This document shows positions 1-9,653 of a stretch of DNA of 64,000 bases, in pieces. Made by a program: the position numbers and the translations under genes. How positions within the stretch are numbered: the stretch's first letter is position 1; every line of letters starts with the position of its first letter. This DNA comes from Mucilaginibacter segetis (lineage in GTDB: Bacteria; Bacteroidota; Bacteroidia; Sphingobacteriales; Sphingobacteriaceae): contig NZ_JAEHFW010000001.1 in assembly GCF_016522075.1 (NCBI RefSeq), positions 1,550,001 through 1,614,000 on the forward strand. Direction: 5' to 3'. The notes beneath the pieces are model-generated. The model was not told where the DNA came from and made no database searches. It worked only from the letters and a program-made list of their open reading frames with translations.

Positions 1-258
1 AAGAAACTGATGATAAACGGTGTAACGATAGAACTGACGGGTACGGAATCGCGTTTATTACTCATATTCGCGCTGTCTCCAAATCAAATTATAGAGAGAG
101 GCAGGCTGCAAAAAGAGATATGGGAAGATGAAGGTGTTATTGTTGGGCGTAGTTTAGATATGTTCATATCCAAACTCAGAAAAAAACTGGAACCCGATCC
201 GACCATTAAAATTGCTGTTATACGCGGCAAGGGGTATAAGCTGGAGATAAACGCCTGA
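1..258 (+). CDS. OmpR-family response regulator, C-terminal DNA-binding domain (5' partial)
   Basis: The reading frame is open to the left edge, so this is the end of a longer gene. The visible part is a winged-helix effector domain: a recognition-helix region (GRSLDMFISKLRKKL) followed by the C-terminal hairpin IAVIRGKGYKLE, the usual ending of OmpR/PhoB regulators. The receiver domain would lie outside the window. The internal ATG at position 10 is not a convincing start because it falls inside the first strands of the domain. It would act as a cytoplasmic transcription regulator; its partner kinase and targets cannot be seen. Confidence 0.85.
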   Translation, partial: KKLMINGVTIELTGTESRLLLIFALSPNQIIERGRLQKEIWEDEGVIVGRSLDMFISKLRKKLEPDPTIKIAVIRGKGYKLEINA

Positions 259-421
259 GGAGAACTTACACTGCGCCGGAATCGGGACGCGATGAGTTAC
301 GGATATCTGAACACTTTATTGAAGACTTATAGGTTATTAATGAATAGAATCTATCTGTTTTGAGGAGGAATAGATATTTTTACAAACAGTTGCTATGCTT
401 AAAATAATAAAGTCTTCAACT

Positions 422-991
422 TTATTTGGTTTCTCCATGATATATTGCCAAAGCGTTATCAATATCTTTTATATCAAACCACGCAATAGCATTTATGTCG
501 ATTATTTCATTTGTTCTTTTTGGCCCGGACAAATTATCTAAATCCTTCGGATGAATTTCTTTCACCACCAATTTACCTTTTTCTATTTCCCTAAATCCAT
601 AATAGATTGATGTAAAGTTCCATTCTAAAAATCCAAAAAGTTGCTCAGTAGGTTTAAATAAAATAAAAGGGAAATCTGGTTTGGATGAATTTTCTTTATA
701 TGCAGGTTTTCTGAAGATTAAACAACCTGAAAGCGGGGCATAGTCATAGGTTTTTTCTGTGTCATACCAAACCCAAGTTACAGCGGAGTTAGCAAGCGGT
801 TTTGGATTATCTTTTTCAGCATAAATAGCAATTAGTCCGGCGTAACACATCATTCTCCACTCATTGATATTATATATGTAAACTCCATACCTTTCATCAA
901 TCGTTTCTGAAAAATAATCCTTAGTCCAGCTGGGTTTTTTATAACATTTCAAGGTAGAGATGTCAATCTCCCATTTATTGGTATCCTCCAT
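422..991 (-). CDS. Hypothetical protein
   Basis: This 189-residue protein has no signal peptide or membrane segment and I do not recognise a family. It is rich in aromatic residues (a WVWYDTEKTYDYAPLSG stretch near the middle) and looks like a soluble cytoplasmic globular protein. A longer frame exists from a TTG at 1030, but that start lies inside the tRNA terminator hairpin, so the ATG at 991 (MEDTNKW...) is preferred. It lies downstream of the tRNA pair on the same strand, separated by that terminator. Confidence 0.6.
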   Translation of the reverse strand: MEDTNKWEIDISTLKCYKKPSWTKDYFSETIDERYGVYIYNINEWRMMCYAGLIAIYAEKDNPKPLANSAVTWVWYDTEKTYDYAPLSGCLIFRKPAYKENSSKPDFPFILFKPTEQLFGFLEWNFTSIYYGFREIEKGKLVVKEIHPKDLDNLSGPKRTNEIIDINAIAWFDIKDIDNALAIYHGETK

Positions 992-1021
992 ATTTGCCTT
1001 ATTAATTACAGAGACGGAAAT

Positions 1022-1060
1022 AAAAAACAAACGCCCATCCTGTTATCAGGAAGGGCGTTT
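1022..1060 (-). terminator. Rho-independent terminator of the tRNA unit
   Basis: An 8-bp stem AAACGCCC (1029-1036) pairs with GGGCGTTT (1053-1060), and an inner CCTG/CAGG extends it. On the minus strand it is followed by a run of T residues (complement of 1022-1027). It lies just 3' of tRNA-Leu and should end the tRNA transcript. Confidence 0.8.
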
Positions 1061-1080
1061 TCGATAGAAATCCTATCGTG

Positions 1081-1165
1081 TACTCAGAGCGGGAATCGAA
1101 CCCGCACTCCTTTAACGGGAACAGGATTTTAAGTCCTGCGTGTCTACCAGTTCCACCATCTGAGC
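1081..1165 (-). tRNA. tRNA-Leu (anticodon TAA)
   Basis: The reverse strand folds as an 85-nt class II tRNA. It has a GGTGGAA...GGTAGACACG D-arm typical of tRNA-Leu, an anticodon arm CAGGA-CTTAAAA-TCCTG giving anticodon TAA, a long variable arm, and a T-arm with GGTTCGATTCC. The acceptor arms GCTCAGA/TCTGAGT pair with one G:T at the end; the discriminator is A. No CCA is encoded. It is co-oriented with tRNA-Gly and ends in a terminator. Confidence 0.95.
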
Positions 1166-1187
1166 AGGTGTGTAACCTTTTAACAAT

Positions 1188-1214
1188 AAATCCCTCCGGG
1201 CGGCGAAGGGATTT
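1188..1214 (-). repeat. Inverted repeat in the tRNA-Gly/tRNA-Leu spacer
   Basis: A perfect 8-bp inverted repeat (AAATCCCT at 1188-1195, AGGGATTT at 1207-1214) with an 11-nt GC-rich loop fills most of the 50-nt spacer. It has no T-run after it, so it is more likely a processing or structural hairpin than a terminator. Confidence 0.5.
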
Positions 1215-1215
1215 G

Positions 1216-1288
<73 letters not shown>

Positions 1289-1342
1289 GTTGGTATTCCC
1301 TCAAATTTGTAGTGGCTAATGCCTTACTGCGTTTGCGGAGTG

Positions 1343-1372
1343 CAAATATAGATAGAAATGCATATTCTGCAA
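1343..1372 (-). promoter_or_regulatory. Bacteroidota-type promoter of the tRNA unit
   Basis: On the minus strand a TATATTTG box (complement of 1343-1350) matches the phylum -7 consensus TAnnTTTG. A TTG (complement of 1370-1372) sits exactly 19 bp upstream as the -33 element. The predicted start is near 1337-1339, about 50 nt before the 5' end of tRNA-Gly. This is the best-formed promoter in the window. Confidence 0.7.
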
Positions 1373-1400
1373 GTAAAAATATTTAATTTTTTTAAATTTT

Positions 1401-1883
1401 TCATAACTCGCTGTTTTTCAAAACTTCCGCGGTAAGGTCAGTTTCGTAGCCGCGGCTATAAGCATACTGTTGTAGTTTATACCTGCGTTTATAGGGGTCT
1501 TTTTCGGTTAAAAGGGCAGCTTTTTTTTCTATAGTACGGTGCAGGGTGGCCATATAATGATCAGGATTAATGCCGGCCAACGCTTTTTTTATCAGCGCGG
1601 GCGATACATTTTTAAGCTTAAGGCCCTGTTTTATTTTGATCTTCCCCCAGTTCTTCTGTCTAAACTTACCTTGTACGTACGCATGTGCAAAACGCGCCTC
1701 ATTCAAAAAATTACCTTCTATCAATTGCGAAATAATGTTTTCAACCGCGGCTGTCCATAATCCCCATTCGTATAATTTATTACGTACTTCCTGTTGCGAG
1801 CGTTCCTGGTAGGCGCAGTAATGCTCCGCTTTGGCAAGCGCTACTTTTTCGTCGGTTATTTTAACACTTTTAGGTGCGGTCAT
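1401..1883 (-). CDS. recX: Regulatory protein RecX
   Basis: 160 residues, the usual RecX length. The three-helix repeats are visible: the N-terminal repeat has the signature RSQQEVRNKLYEWG, the middle repeat carries LNEARFAHAYVQGKFRQKNWG, and the C-terminal repeat ends in YSRGYETD. RecX proteins bind RecA filaments and block strand exchange, so it should modulate recombination and the SOS response in the cytoplasm. recA is not in the window. It is divergent from murF-alr with a gap of only 58 bp, so the two promoters must overlap. The ATG at 1883 is the only sensible start. Confidence 0.9.
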   Translation of the reverse strand: MTAPKSVKITDEKVALAKAEHYCAYQERSQQEVRNKLYEWGLWTAAVENIISQLIEGNFLNEARFAHAYVQGKFRQKNWGKIKIKQGLKLKNVSPALIKKALAGINPDHYMATLHRTIEKKAALLTEKDPYKRRYKLQQYAYSRGYETDLTAEVLKNSEL

Positions 1884-1941
1884 CTAAAACCAAAATTCGT
1901 TAAAATTCTTCTATTTGCTGAAATATAAGCAAATTCGTGCC

Positions 1942-4401
1942 ATGCAAAAATCTTATCCCGTAAATGAAATAAAACAGCTTATTAGCGCTGAGGGTGATAT
2001 TGTAAATAATAATCAGATTACTACGCTGATCACCGATAGCCGGCGTATCACTAATCCGGCAACCGCGTTGTTCTTTGCGTTGAGCGGTCGTAGGGATGGG
2101 CATGAATTTATTGCTGATGCCTATACTACAGGGGTGCGCAGTTTTGTGGTAACGCATAAGCCGGATACCATAATGACAGATGCTGATTTCTTGATTGTGG
2201 ACGATGTTTTAGCCGCCCTTCAAACATTAGCTGCATACCATCGAAGCCAGTTTGATATGGAGGTAATAGGCGTAACAGGCAGTAACGGCAAAACCATCGT
2301 AAAAGAATGGCTGTATCAGTTGCTTTGCCCCGACAGGAATATTGTGCGCAATCCTAAAAGCTATAATTCACAGATAGGGGTACCATTATCGGTATGGCAA
2401 ATGAACGATACTCATAATCTGGGCATTTTTGAAGCGGGTATATCCACCGTTAACGAGATGGAAAAACTGGAAACCATTATTAAACCTACCATAGGGGTAC
2501 TTACCCATATAGGTACCGCGCACGATGAGGGGTTTGAATCTGCCGAACAAAAAATAAGGGAAAAATTAAAGCTTTTTGTAAACTGTAAACAGATAATTTA
2601 CGAGTACGATGAGCTGTTAAAATACAAAAGTGACATTGAGGGTAAACAGCTTTTCAGCTGGAGCCGTAAATTTAAATTAGCGGATCTGTACGTTTTTAGT
2701 GATACAGTTATAGCCGATAAATATTATTTACGGGGCACCTATAAGGGGCAGGAGGTGGAATGTTTAGTTCCTTTCCGGGATGACGCCTCCGTTGAGAACG
2801 CGATCATATGCTGGGCCACAATGCTGGCTATGGGTTACAAGCCCACTGAAGCCGACAGCCGCATAGAGCGTTTAATACCGGTGAGTATGCGCCTGGAACT
2901 TAAACATGGTAGTAATAATTGCTCCATTATTGATGATTCTTATAACTCCGACCTGCAATCACTGGAGATAGCGCTGAATTTCCTGATGCAACAAAACCAG
3001 TATCAAAAAAAGACGCTCATTCTGTCTGATATTTACCAGTCAGGTTTATCGCAGGAAATTTTATATAAACAGGTGGCTGATATGGTGCACACCAAAAAGG
3101 TAAATAGTTTTATTGGTGTAGGCAAGGCGTTAAATGAGTATCAGCATTATTTTAAAGCTCCTGAGCAGCATTTTTATACGGATACAGATGAATTGTTAAA
3201 AGACCTGCCTGATCTGCATTTTAGGCAGGAAACCATTTTGATAAAAGGCTCCCGTAGTTTTATGTTCGAAAGGATAAGCCAGGCATTAGTTCAAAAGGCC
3301 CATGAAACCGTTTTGGAGATAAATCTGAACGCGCTGTTGGGTAATCTGAATTTTTATAAGGCTAAGCTACACCCGGGAGTTAAAATAATGGCAATGGTTA
3401 AAGCTTATTCTTACGGAAGCGGAACTTTTGAGGTAGCCAATATCCTGCAATATAATAAGGTTGATTATTTAACGGTTGCCTATACCGATGAAGGAATAGC
3501 TTTAAGGGAAGGGGGCATAAATTTGCCTATAATGGTACTCAGTCCGGAGCCGCAGGCTTACGCCAAGCTAACTGAAAATAAATTAGAGCCGGTTATGTAC
3601 AGCTTTGGCTTGCTGGATGGCTTTGTAAAATACGCGCAGCAAAATGGCATAAAGACCTATCCGGTGCATATCAAGATAGACAGCGGCATGCATAGGCTCG
3701 GATTTGAAGAATTTGAATTTGATGCTCTTTGCGATCTGCTCGAAGTAAATAATTACATCAAGGTGCAATCAGTGTTTTCGCACCTGGTGGCCAGCGACGC
3801 GCCGGAACACGACCTTTTTACACTGCAACAAATAAAGATATTTGAAAATGCCTGCAGCAGGATAGAAGATGCCCTCGGGTATAAGGTAATAAAACACATT
3901 AGTAATACTTCAGGTATAACTCGCTGGCCAACAGCCCAGTATGATATGGTTAGGCTGGGTATAGGTTTATATGGTATTGATGCTGCAATTGAACCGGGCG
4001 ACAACGAACTGAAACCTGTGGCTACCTTAAAAACCACGGTATCGCAGGTGAAAAAAATAATGGCTACTGATACCATAGGATATAACCGTAACGGCAGTTT
4101 AGCTAAGGATGGTAAGATCGCTACCGTGCGCATAGGTTATGCTGATGGTTATCTCCGGGCCTTTGGTAATGGAGTGGGAAAAATGCGCATAAACGGAAAA
4201 TTAGCGCCAACAGTAGGTAATATCTCTATGGATATGTGTATGCTGGATGTGAGTGAGATTGATTTGAGGGAAGGGGATGAGGTAATAGTTTTTGATGAAA
4301 CACTAAGAATTGAGGAACTGGCTCGGGAAATAGGCACTATTCCGTATGAAATATTAACAAATATTTCGCAACGGGTAAAAAGAGTGTACTTTTATGAGTA
4401 G
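1942..4401 (+). CDS. murF: Bifunctional UDP-MurNAc-tripeptide:D-Ala-D-Ala ligase / alanine racemase
   Basis: An 819-residue fusion joining two steps of peptidoglycan precursor synthesis. Residues 1 to about 450 are the Mur ligase: a substrate-binding N-terminal domain, the ATP loop GVTGSNGKT, a central domain with NPKSYNSQIGVPLSV, and a C-terminal domain with DDSYNSD. From about 455 the alanine racemase (Alr) part has the PLP lysine in MAMVKAYSYGSG and the C-terminal beta domain with the catalytic tyrosine in IGYNRNGSL. Racemase supplies D-Ala and the ligase adds D-Ala-D-Ala. This fusion is a known feature of Bacteroidota. A TTG at 1915 would add nine residues; the ATG at 1942 gives the normal N-terminus. 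A DUF502 gene follows after 14 bp. Confidence 0.95.
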   Translation: MQKSYPVNEIKQLISAEGDIVNNNQITTLITDSRRITNPATALFFALSGRRDGHEFIADAYTTGVRSFVVTHKPDTIMTDADFLIVDDVLAALQTLAAYHRSQFDMEVIGVTGSNGKTIVKEWLYQLLCPDRNIVRNPKSYNSQIGVPLSVWQMNDTHNLGIFEAGISTVNEMEKLETIIKPTIGVLTHIGTAHDEGFESAEQKIREKLKLFVNCKQIIYEYDELLKYKSDIEGKQLFSWSRKFKLADLYVFSDTVIADKYYLRGTYKGQEVECLVPFRDDASVENAIICWATMLAMGYKPTEADSRIERLIPVSMRLELKHGSNNCSIIDDSYNSDLQSLEIALNFLMQQNQYQKKTLILSDIYQSGLSQEILYKQVADMVHTKKVNSFIGVGKALNEYQHYFKAPEQHFYTDTDELLKDLPDLHFRQETILIKGSRSFMFERISQALVQKAHETVLEINLNALLGNLNFYKAKLHPGVKIMAMVKAYSYGSGTFEVANILQYNKVDYLTVAYTDEGIALREGGINLPIMVLSPEPQAYAKLTENKLEPVMYSFGLLDGFVKYAQQNGIKTYPVHIKIDSGMHRLGFEEFEFDALCDLLEVNNYIKVQSVFSHLVASDAPEHDLFTLQQIKIFENACSRIEDALGYKVIKHISNTSGITRWPTAQYDMVRLGIGLYGIDAAIEPGDNELKPVATLKTTVSQVKKIMATDTIGYNRNGSLAKDGKIATVRIGYADGYLRAFGNGVGKMRINGKLAPTVGNISMDMCMLDVSEIDLREGDEVIVFDETLRIEELAREIGTIPYEILTNISQRVKRVYFYE

Positions 4402-4415
4402 ATTATATTTTTAAA

Positions 4416-5012
4416 ATGAAGAGAATTGCAAGAGCCTTATTGAATTATTTTATAAAAGGGCTGTTGATAGTAGTACCCCTCGGGGCGGCTTTCTTCCTGA
4501 TATTTTGGGCCGTATCCAGTATTGATAATGCGTTAAACCTGAGCGACAGACTTTGGGTAGACAGTAAAACCGGAAGGCATGTTTATATCCCAGGTTTGGG
4601 GATCTTAAATGTGGTAGTGATCATATTAATTGCTGGCATACTGGTAACCAACGTAATTACCGATCCCATAAAAGCATGGTTCAACCGTTGGTTAAACAGG
4701 TTGCCGCTGTTAAAGTTTCTGTACTCATCCATTAAAGACCTTACCGAGGCATTTGTTGGAGAAGAGAAAAAGTTTAATGAACCGGTATTGGTTGAAGTTA
4801 ATGAATTCGGTCTTAAAAAAATTGGTTTTCTGGTGCAGAAGGATCTGTCAAAGCTTAATCTGCCTGGTGAGGTTGCGGTGTATTTTCCATATTCTTATTC
4901 ATTTGCAGGTCAGGTAGTTATTATAAGTGCAGATAAGGTAAAGCCGATGAATAAAAGCGCCGCTGAAGTAATGAAATTTGTAATATCCGGCGGAGTAAGC
5001 GGGCTTGATTGA
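4416..5012 (+). CDS. DUF502 family membrane protein
   Basis: 198 residues with two strong N-terminal membrane helices (about 11-32 and 55-78), then a soluble domain carrying features seen in DUF502: a loop with PLLKFLYSSIKDLTEAF and a later VAVYFPYSYSFAGQVVII. The biochemical role of the family is unknown. It sits 14 bp after murF-alr on the same strand and probably shares its transcript, which hints at an envelope function, although that is inference from position only. Confidence 0.85.
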   Translation: MKRIARALLNYFIKGLLIVVPLGAAFFLIFWAVSSIDNALNLSDRLWVDSKTGRHVYIPGLGILNVVVIILIAGILVTNVITDPIKAWFNRWLNRLPLLKFLYSSIKDLTEAFVGEEKKFNEPVLVEVNEFGLKKIGFLVQKDLSKLNLPGEVAVYFPYSYSFAGQVVIISADKVKPMNKSAAEVMKFVISGGVSGLD

Positions 5013-5014
5013 AA

Positions 5015-6244
5015 TTACTGAACCCGACTTTTCCTGAAACTGCGTACTGTAAGTAATATAGCAACAAACATTAAAACCGCGCCCATCAAAAATGGTGCTC
5101 CCGGAAAGTATACAGGAACGGTTTTGTCGGTAAAATGATGAAACAGTGAGGTCATTAACAGCGGGCCAATTACGGTAGTAACGCTGGTTAAACTGGTTAG
5201 TGCACCTTGTAACTCGCCTTGTTCATTAGGAGCTACATGTTCAGTGATAAATCCCTGCAGAGCGGTACCACCTATTCCACCTAAACAATAGGGTATCATA
5301 TATACATACATCAGCCACCCGGTATTATTAAAAGCTATTAATATTAATCCTATTCCGTAGAAGGTTATACCCGCTAAAATATTTTTCTGTAATCCGAACT
5401 TAGGTATGGTAAAGCGTACCAGGCCACCTTGTATAGAGGCTATAAGTACACCAATAAAAATACCCAGGGCACTGATGCTATGCAGTGTCCACTTAAATTT
5501 TTCAATTACATAAAATGGAAGGGTGCTTTCTACCGCTTTTTGGCCTATATAAACCAATGTATAAGCTGTAATTAAGGTACTGATGGCCATAGAATAGTTA
5601 CGGATGCGTAATAACGATCCAACCGGATTGGCCCGTTTCCATTCAAACCTTCTCCTGTTTTTTAACGGCAAAGATTCAGGAAGCAGAAAAAAACCATACA
5701 AAGCATTTAACAGTGCCAACCCTGCGGCGACAATAAAAGGCAGCTTAATACTGATAGCCCCTAAAAAACCGCCCAAACCAATCCCTAATATAAAACCCAG
5801 GCCCGATGCAGCACCTACCAGTCCAAAATTAGCTGCCCTTTTATTTCCGGTACTTACATCAGCAATATAGGCAGTTGCCGTAGTGGTACTAGCCCCGGTT
5901 ATACCAGCAATAAAGCGACCTACAAACAACCATATAATGGAAGGCGCAAACGCCATGAACAAATAATCGATACCAAAACCAAATAGCGAACCTAATAGAA
6001 TCGGCCTTCGGCCAAACCTGTCGCTTAAATTGCCAAGCACAGGAGCAAATAAAAACTGCATGCTGGCATAAGTAAAAGTTAGATAACCGCTGTACTGACT
6101 GGCCATACTCACATCAACATTGGCCAGTTGCTGCAATAATTTAGGTAAAATCGGGATAATAATACCCAGCCCCAATACATCAATAAACAATGTTACAAAA
6201 ATGAAACCTAAGGCAGCCTTGCCATGACCAAGCGGTTGTTTCAT
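5015..6244 (-). CDS. MFS transporter, TCR/TetA-like (copy 1)
   Basis: 409 residues with about 12 membrane helices. The MFS motif A is clear after helix 2 (GNLSDRFGRRPILLGSLFGFG), and helix 5 carries the antiporter-type [23 protein letters not shown], both typical of the tetracycline-resistance-protein group of drug:H+ antiporters. The substrate cannot be read from sequence. It is a clear paralogue of the next upstream gene on the same strand, so the pair arose by tandem duplication. It converges with the DUF502 gene, ending 2 bp away, with no obvious terminator between them. Confidence 0.88.
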   Translation of the reverse strand: MKQPLGHGKAALGFIFVTLFIDVLGLGIIIPILPKLLQQLANVDVSMASQYSGYLTFTYASMQFLFAPVLGNLSDRFGRRPILLGSLFGFGIDYLFMAFAPSIIWLFVGRFIAGITGASTTTATAYIADVSTGNKRAANFGLVGAASGLGFILGIGLGGFLGAISIKLPFIVAAGLALLNALYGFFLLPESLPLKNRRRFEWKRANPVGSLLRIRNYSMAISTLITAYTLVYIGQKAVESTLPFYVIEKFKWTLHSISALGIFIGVLIASIQGGLVRFTIPKFGLQKNILAGITFYGIGLILIAFNNTGWLMYVYMIPYCLGGIGGTALQGFITEHVAPNEQGELQGALTSLTSVTTVIGPLLMTSLFHHFTDKTVPVYFPGAPFLMGAVLMFVAILLTVRSFRKSRVQ

Positions 6245-6272
6245 AAAATTAAGGCGTAACTATTTTTCATAA

Positions 6273-7523
6273 TTAAACTACTGGTGAACTATCCGCTATT
6301 ACAGGTTTCTTTCTGAAACTACGTACCGCAAGTAATGCACTTATCAACATTAGTGCCGATGCTATAAAATAAGGTGCCCCGGGTAAATAAACCGGAGCAT
6401 CAGTATTGGTAAAATAGTAAAACACATAGGTCATGAACCAGGGGCCGAATATGGAGCTCAAGCTCATTAAGCTGGTTAAGCCACCCTGTAATTCGCCCTG
6501 GGCGTTCGGAGGAACTTCACTGGTCATCACTCCCTGTAAGGCCGGGCCTGCAATTCCGCCCAGCGCATACGGGATCATGAAGGCAAACATCATCCAGCCC
6601 TTTGTAGCGAAACCAAACAACAGCATGCCTATGGCGTAAAATGTCAGGCCTACCCAAATGCTGCGTTCCTGTCCCAGTTTAGGGATGGCTATACGGATGA
6701 GGCCACCCTGAACCAATGCTATCATTAAACCAATAAAACCCAGAGAATACCCTACAGTTGCCTCATTCCATTTAAATTTCTCCATGGTGTAATAGGTCCA
6801 TACACTTTGTACAGCGTATGCAGCAAAATAAATAATGAACAGGCTTATAGCCAAACCTATAACCGCAGGATATTTTTTTAATTGCATTAAAGACCCCAAA
6901 GGATTAGCGCGTTTAATATCAAATTCCCGCCGGTGTTCTTTATCTAATGATTCCGGGAGTATAAAAAAACCATAAGTTGCATTCAGCAAAGCCAGAGCTG
7001 CGGCCGCGTAAAACGGATAGTGGGTGTCCATTTTACCTAATATGCCTCCTATAACAGGCCCTATAATAAAACCCAGACCGAATGCCACACCTATCATGCC
7101 GAAGTTTTGTGAACGCTTTTCGGGTGTGCTCACATCGGCTATATATGCTGATGCTGTAGTTATACTTGCCCCGGTAATTCCGGCTATAATACGGCCAACG
7201 AATAACCAGCCAATAGTGGGAGCAAAAGCCAGGAAAAGATAATCGATACCAAAGCCAAGTAAGGAGCATAAAAGTACCGGTCTGCGGCCGTATTTGTCGC
7301 TTAAATTGCCAATAATGGGTGAGCATAAAAACTGCATAACGGCATAGGCAACCAATAATAGTCCGGAATATCTTGACGCTTCGCTGATAGTACCATGTAT
7401 CAGTTTTTCAATAAGTTTCGGAAAAACCGGAATAATTATGGCCAGGCCTATTACATCAATAAGCAATGTAATAAATATAAAACTTAAGGCGGCCTTTTGT
7501 TTAGGTTGGGCTGTAGCGTCCAT
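6273..7523 (-). CDS. MFS transporter, TCR/TetA-like (copy 2)
   Basis: 416 residues, about 12 membrane helices, with motif A ([21 protein letters not shown]) and the helix-5 motif [23 protein letters not shown] nearly identical to those of copy 1. A TTG start at 7538 would add five residues, but the ATG at 7523 ([15 protein letters not shown]) matches the N-terminus of copy 1 and is preferred. It is the first gene of a two-gene unit with 28 bp to copy 1. The likely role is proton-driven export of a small molecule; the substrate is unknown. Confidence 0.88.
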   Translation of the reverse strand: MDATAQPKQKAALSFIFITLLIDVIGLAIIIPVFPKLIEKLIHGTISEASRYSGLLLVAYAVMQFLCSPIIGNLSDKYGRRPVLLCSLLGFGIDYLFLAFAPTIGWLFVGRIIAGITGASITTASAYIADVSTPEKRSQNFGMIGVAFGLGFIIGPVIGGILGKMDTHYPFYAAAALALLNATYGFFILPESLDKEHRREFDIKRANPLGSLMQLKKYPAVIGLAISLFIIYFAAYAVQSVWTYYTMEKFKWNEATVGYSLGFIGLMIALVQGGLIRIAIPKLGQERSIWVGLTFYAIGMLLFGFATKGWMMFAFMIPYALGGIAGPALQGVMTSEVPPNAQGELQGGLTSLMSLSSIFGPWFMTYVFYYFTNTDAPVYLPGAPYFIASALMLISALLAVRSFRKKPVIADSSPVV

Positions 7524-7626
7524 GCGGTAAATAAACAATTAAAAACTTAAATTTTAATATTAATTATTAGATAATATTTGGTAAATAAAAATATTTATTC
7601 CTAAATTGACTAAAAAATTAGTTGCC

Positions 7627-9576
7627 ATGAAAAAACTGAAACTTTTACTGTCAATACCATGTGTATTGTTTCTGCAAACCACGTTTGCACAAGCTCAGGA
7701 TCATGTAATGCTTTCCAGCGAACATCCTGCAGCAGGCCAGAAGATTAATATTACTTATGATGCTTCTGGAACAGAGTTAGCCGACAAAGGTGCTCCAGAG
7801 GCTGTAGTATATTTTCTGGATAATAAACAATATCCTGCAGCGGATGTAGACCTTACTGCTGACGGTAAGAAGTGGAAGGGCAGCTTTACTATTCCGGATG
7901 CAGCTAAGGCTTTTTTTGTAAAAATAAGCAGCGACGGCACTATAGATGATAATAATGATAAGGGATACGTTTTTCTTGTTTATAAAGGGGATAAACCTGT
8001 AGAAGGTGCTTACGCCAGCAAAGCATATCTTTTATATTCCGGTATGGGGAATTATTTTGCCAAAATAAAATCCGATATGGATGAAGCGGGAAACCTGTAT
8101 GCAAAAGAGTTTGAAATGTATCCGCAAAGCGAAAAGGAATTCCAGTCGAACTACCTGATCTATTTATCCGCCCAAAAGGACGATAAAAGTAAGGAATTGC
8201 TAAGTCAGAAAATTGATGCGCTTGCAGCAAGCGGTGATGAAAAGGATATGATGCTGGCAAGCTCGATATACGCAAGAACCAGAAAGGCCAAGATGGCTGA
8301 CTCGCTTAATAAGGTCATCAAAACTAAATTCCCCGAGGGAGTGATGGCCAGGAATGAAATGGGCATGGCTTTTAATCAGGAAAAAGATCTGACAAAAAAG
8401 GAAACATTATATAAAGAATATGTAGCTAAATATCCCGAAACAGAGGATAACAAAGCATTATTGGAAAATTATAAATTACAATTAGCTTCTGCATACTTAC
8501 AGGCCGGTGATATTGCCGGTTACCAAAAATGGGCCGATCAGATCAAGGATAAATCCAATCTTGCCGGAGCACTGAATAATGTAGCATGGGCATGGGCCGA
8601 AAAAGGAGAAAAGCTGGATGAAGCTGCTAAACTTTCTAAACAATCATTAGAGGTTTTAGATGCCAAGCTAAATGATTTGGGTACACCGATGTATATGTCT
8701 CCAAAGCAGGCAAAAGAAAGCAACCGTTCCAGCTATGATATGTATGCTGATACTTATGCTTATATTCTTTACCAGCAGGGGAAATATAAAGAAGCGTTGA
8801 CCTATCAGCAGCCGGTTTACGAGCATGCAAAAACACCGGATGCCGAAATATCAGAGCATTATGCATTGATACTTGGCGCTAATGGCCAATATGCTAAGGC
8901 ACAGGATGTTATTGAAAAAACCATAAAAGCCGGAAAAAGCTCTGATGTGTTAAAAAAGGAGTTGGCTAAAGATTATATAAAAGTAAAAGGAAGCGATAAG
9001 GGTTATGATACTTATTTAGCCGGACTTGAAAATGCCGCTAAGAACAAACAGATGGAAGAACTGGCAAAACAAATGATCAACAAGCCTGCTCCGTCATTTG
9101 CCTTAAAAGATTTTGATGGTAAAACAGTATCATTAGCTAGCCTTAAAGGTAAAGTAGTAATAGTTGATTTTTGGGCTACCTGGTGCGGCCCGTGTAAAGC
9201 ATCGTTCCCCGGCATGCAGTTAGCTGTTAATAAATACAAAGACGACCCGAACGTGAAATTCCTGTTTGTTGATACCTGGGAAAATGGCGATAATTATATG
9301 CCGGGTGTTAAAAAATTCATAGCTGATAATAAATATACCTTCCATGTTTTAATGGATGAGAAAGGCGATGACGGTCGCCAGTCTAAAGTGGTTACTCAAT
9401 TTGGCGTTACCGGTATCCCAACTAAATTTATTATTGATAAAAACGGAAATATCCGGTTTAAAATGGTTGGATTTTCGGGCACTCCCGAAGGCATAAGAGA
9501 AGAAGTGAGCAGTATGATAGAGATGGCAAGCAACCCTGATGCGATTGCTGATTCACCAAAGGTTACGATGAATTAA
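7627..9576 (+). CDS. Secreted TPR-containing TlpA-family thioredoxin-like protein
   Basis: 649 residues. The signal peptide MKKLKLLLSIPCVLFLQTTFAQAQ ends near residue 25. About 100 residues of beta-rich domain follow, then an alpha-helical TPR-like region (about 150-470), and a C-terminal TlpA/AhpC-TSA domain (about 490-649) with the redox site WATWCGPCK and the cis-proline region GVTGIPTKFIID. It should act in the periplasm as a thiol-disulfide oxidoreductase, with the TPR part binding a partner. A TTG at 7606 lies upstream, but the ATG at 7627 starts a normal signal peptide. It is monocistronic, followed by a strong terminator. Confidence 0.88.
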   Translation: MKKLKLLLSIPCVLFLQTTFAQAQDHVMLSSEHPAAGQKINITYDASGTELADKGAPEAVVYFLDNKQYPAADVDLTADGKKWKGSFTIPDAAKAFFVKISSDGTIDDNNDKGYVFLVYKGDKPVEGAYASKAYLLYSGMGNYFAKIKSDMDEAGNLYAKEFEMYPQSEKEFQSNYLIYLSAQKDDKSKELLSQKIDALAASGDEKDMMLASSIYARTRKAKMADSLNKVIKTKFPEGVMARNEMGMAFNQEKDLTKKETLYKEYVAKYPETEDNKALLENYKLQLASAYLQAGDIAGYQKWADQIKDKSNLAGALNNVAWAWAEKGEKLDEAAKLSKQSLEVLDAKLNDLGTPMYMSPKQAKESNRSSYDMYADTYAYILYQQGKYKEALTYQQPVYEHAKTPDAEISEHYALILGANGQYAKAQDVIEKTIKAGKSSDVLKKELAKDYIKVKGSDKGYDTYLAGLENAAKNKQMEELAKQMINKPAPSFALKDFDGKTVSLASLKGKVVIVDFWATWCGPCKASFPGMQLAVNKYKDDPNVKFLFVDTWENGDNYMPGVKKFIADNKYTFHVLMDEKGDDGRQSKVVTQFGVTGIPTKFIIDKNGNIRFKMVGFSGTPEGIREEVSSMIEMASNPDAIADSPKVTMN

Positions 9577-9602
9577 ACTAACCCAATATAAACCTTAAAC
9601 AA

Positions 9603-9637
9603 AAAGGTGGGGCGCTTAAGTACGTCCCACCTTTTTT
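9603..9637. terminator. Bidirectional terminator
   Basis: A 12-bp stem (9603-9614 with 9623-9634, one G:T pair, 8-nt loop) is flanked by A-run and T-run. It lies between the convergent TlpA protein gene and the LOG-family gene and can serve both. Confidence 0.85.
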
Positions 9638-9653
9638 ATTGTGACAGTAAATT

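Noticed and set aside
319..419. A 10-bp inverted repeat TTGAAGACTT / AAGTCTTCAA separated by about 80 bp.
   Set aside because: The long spacer and AT-rich context make chance likely; no T-run or regulator is associated.
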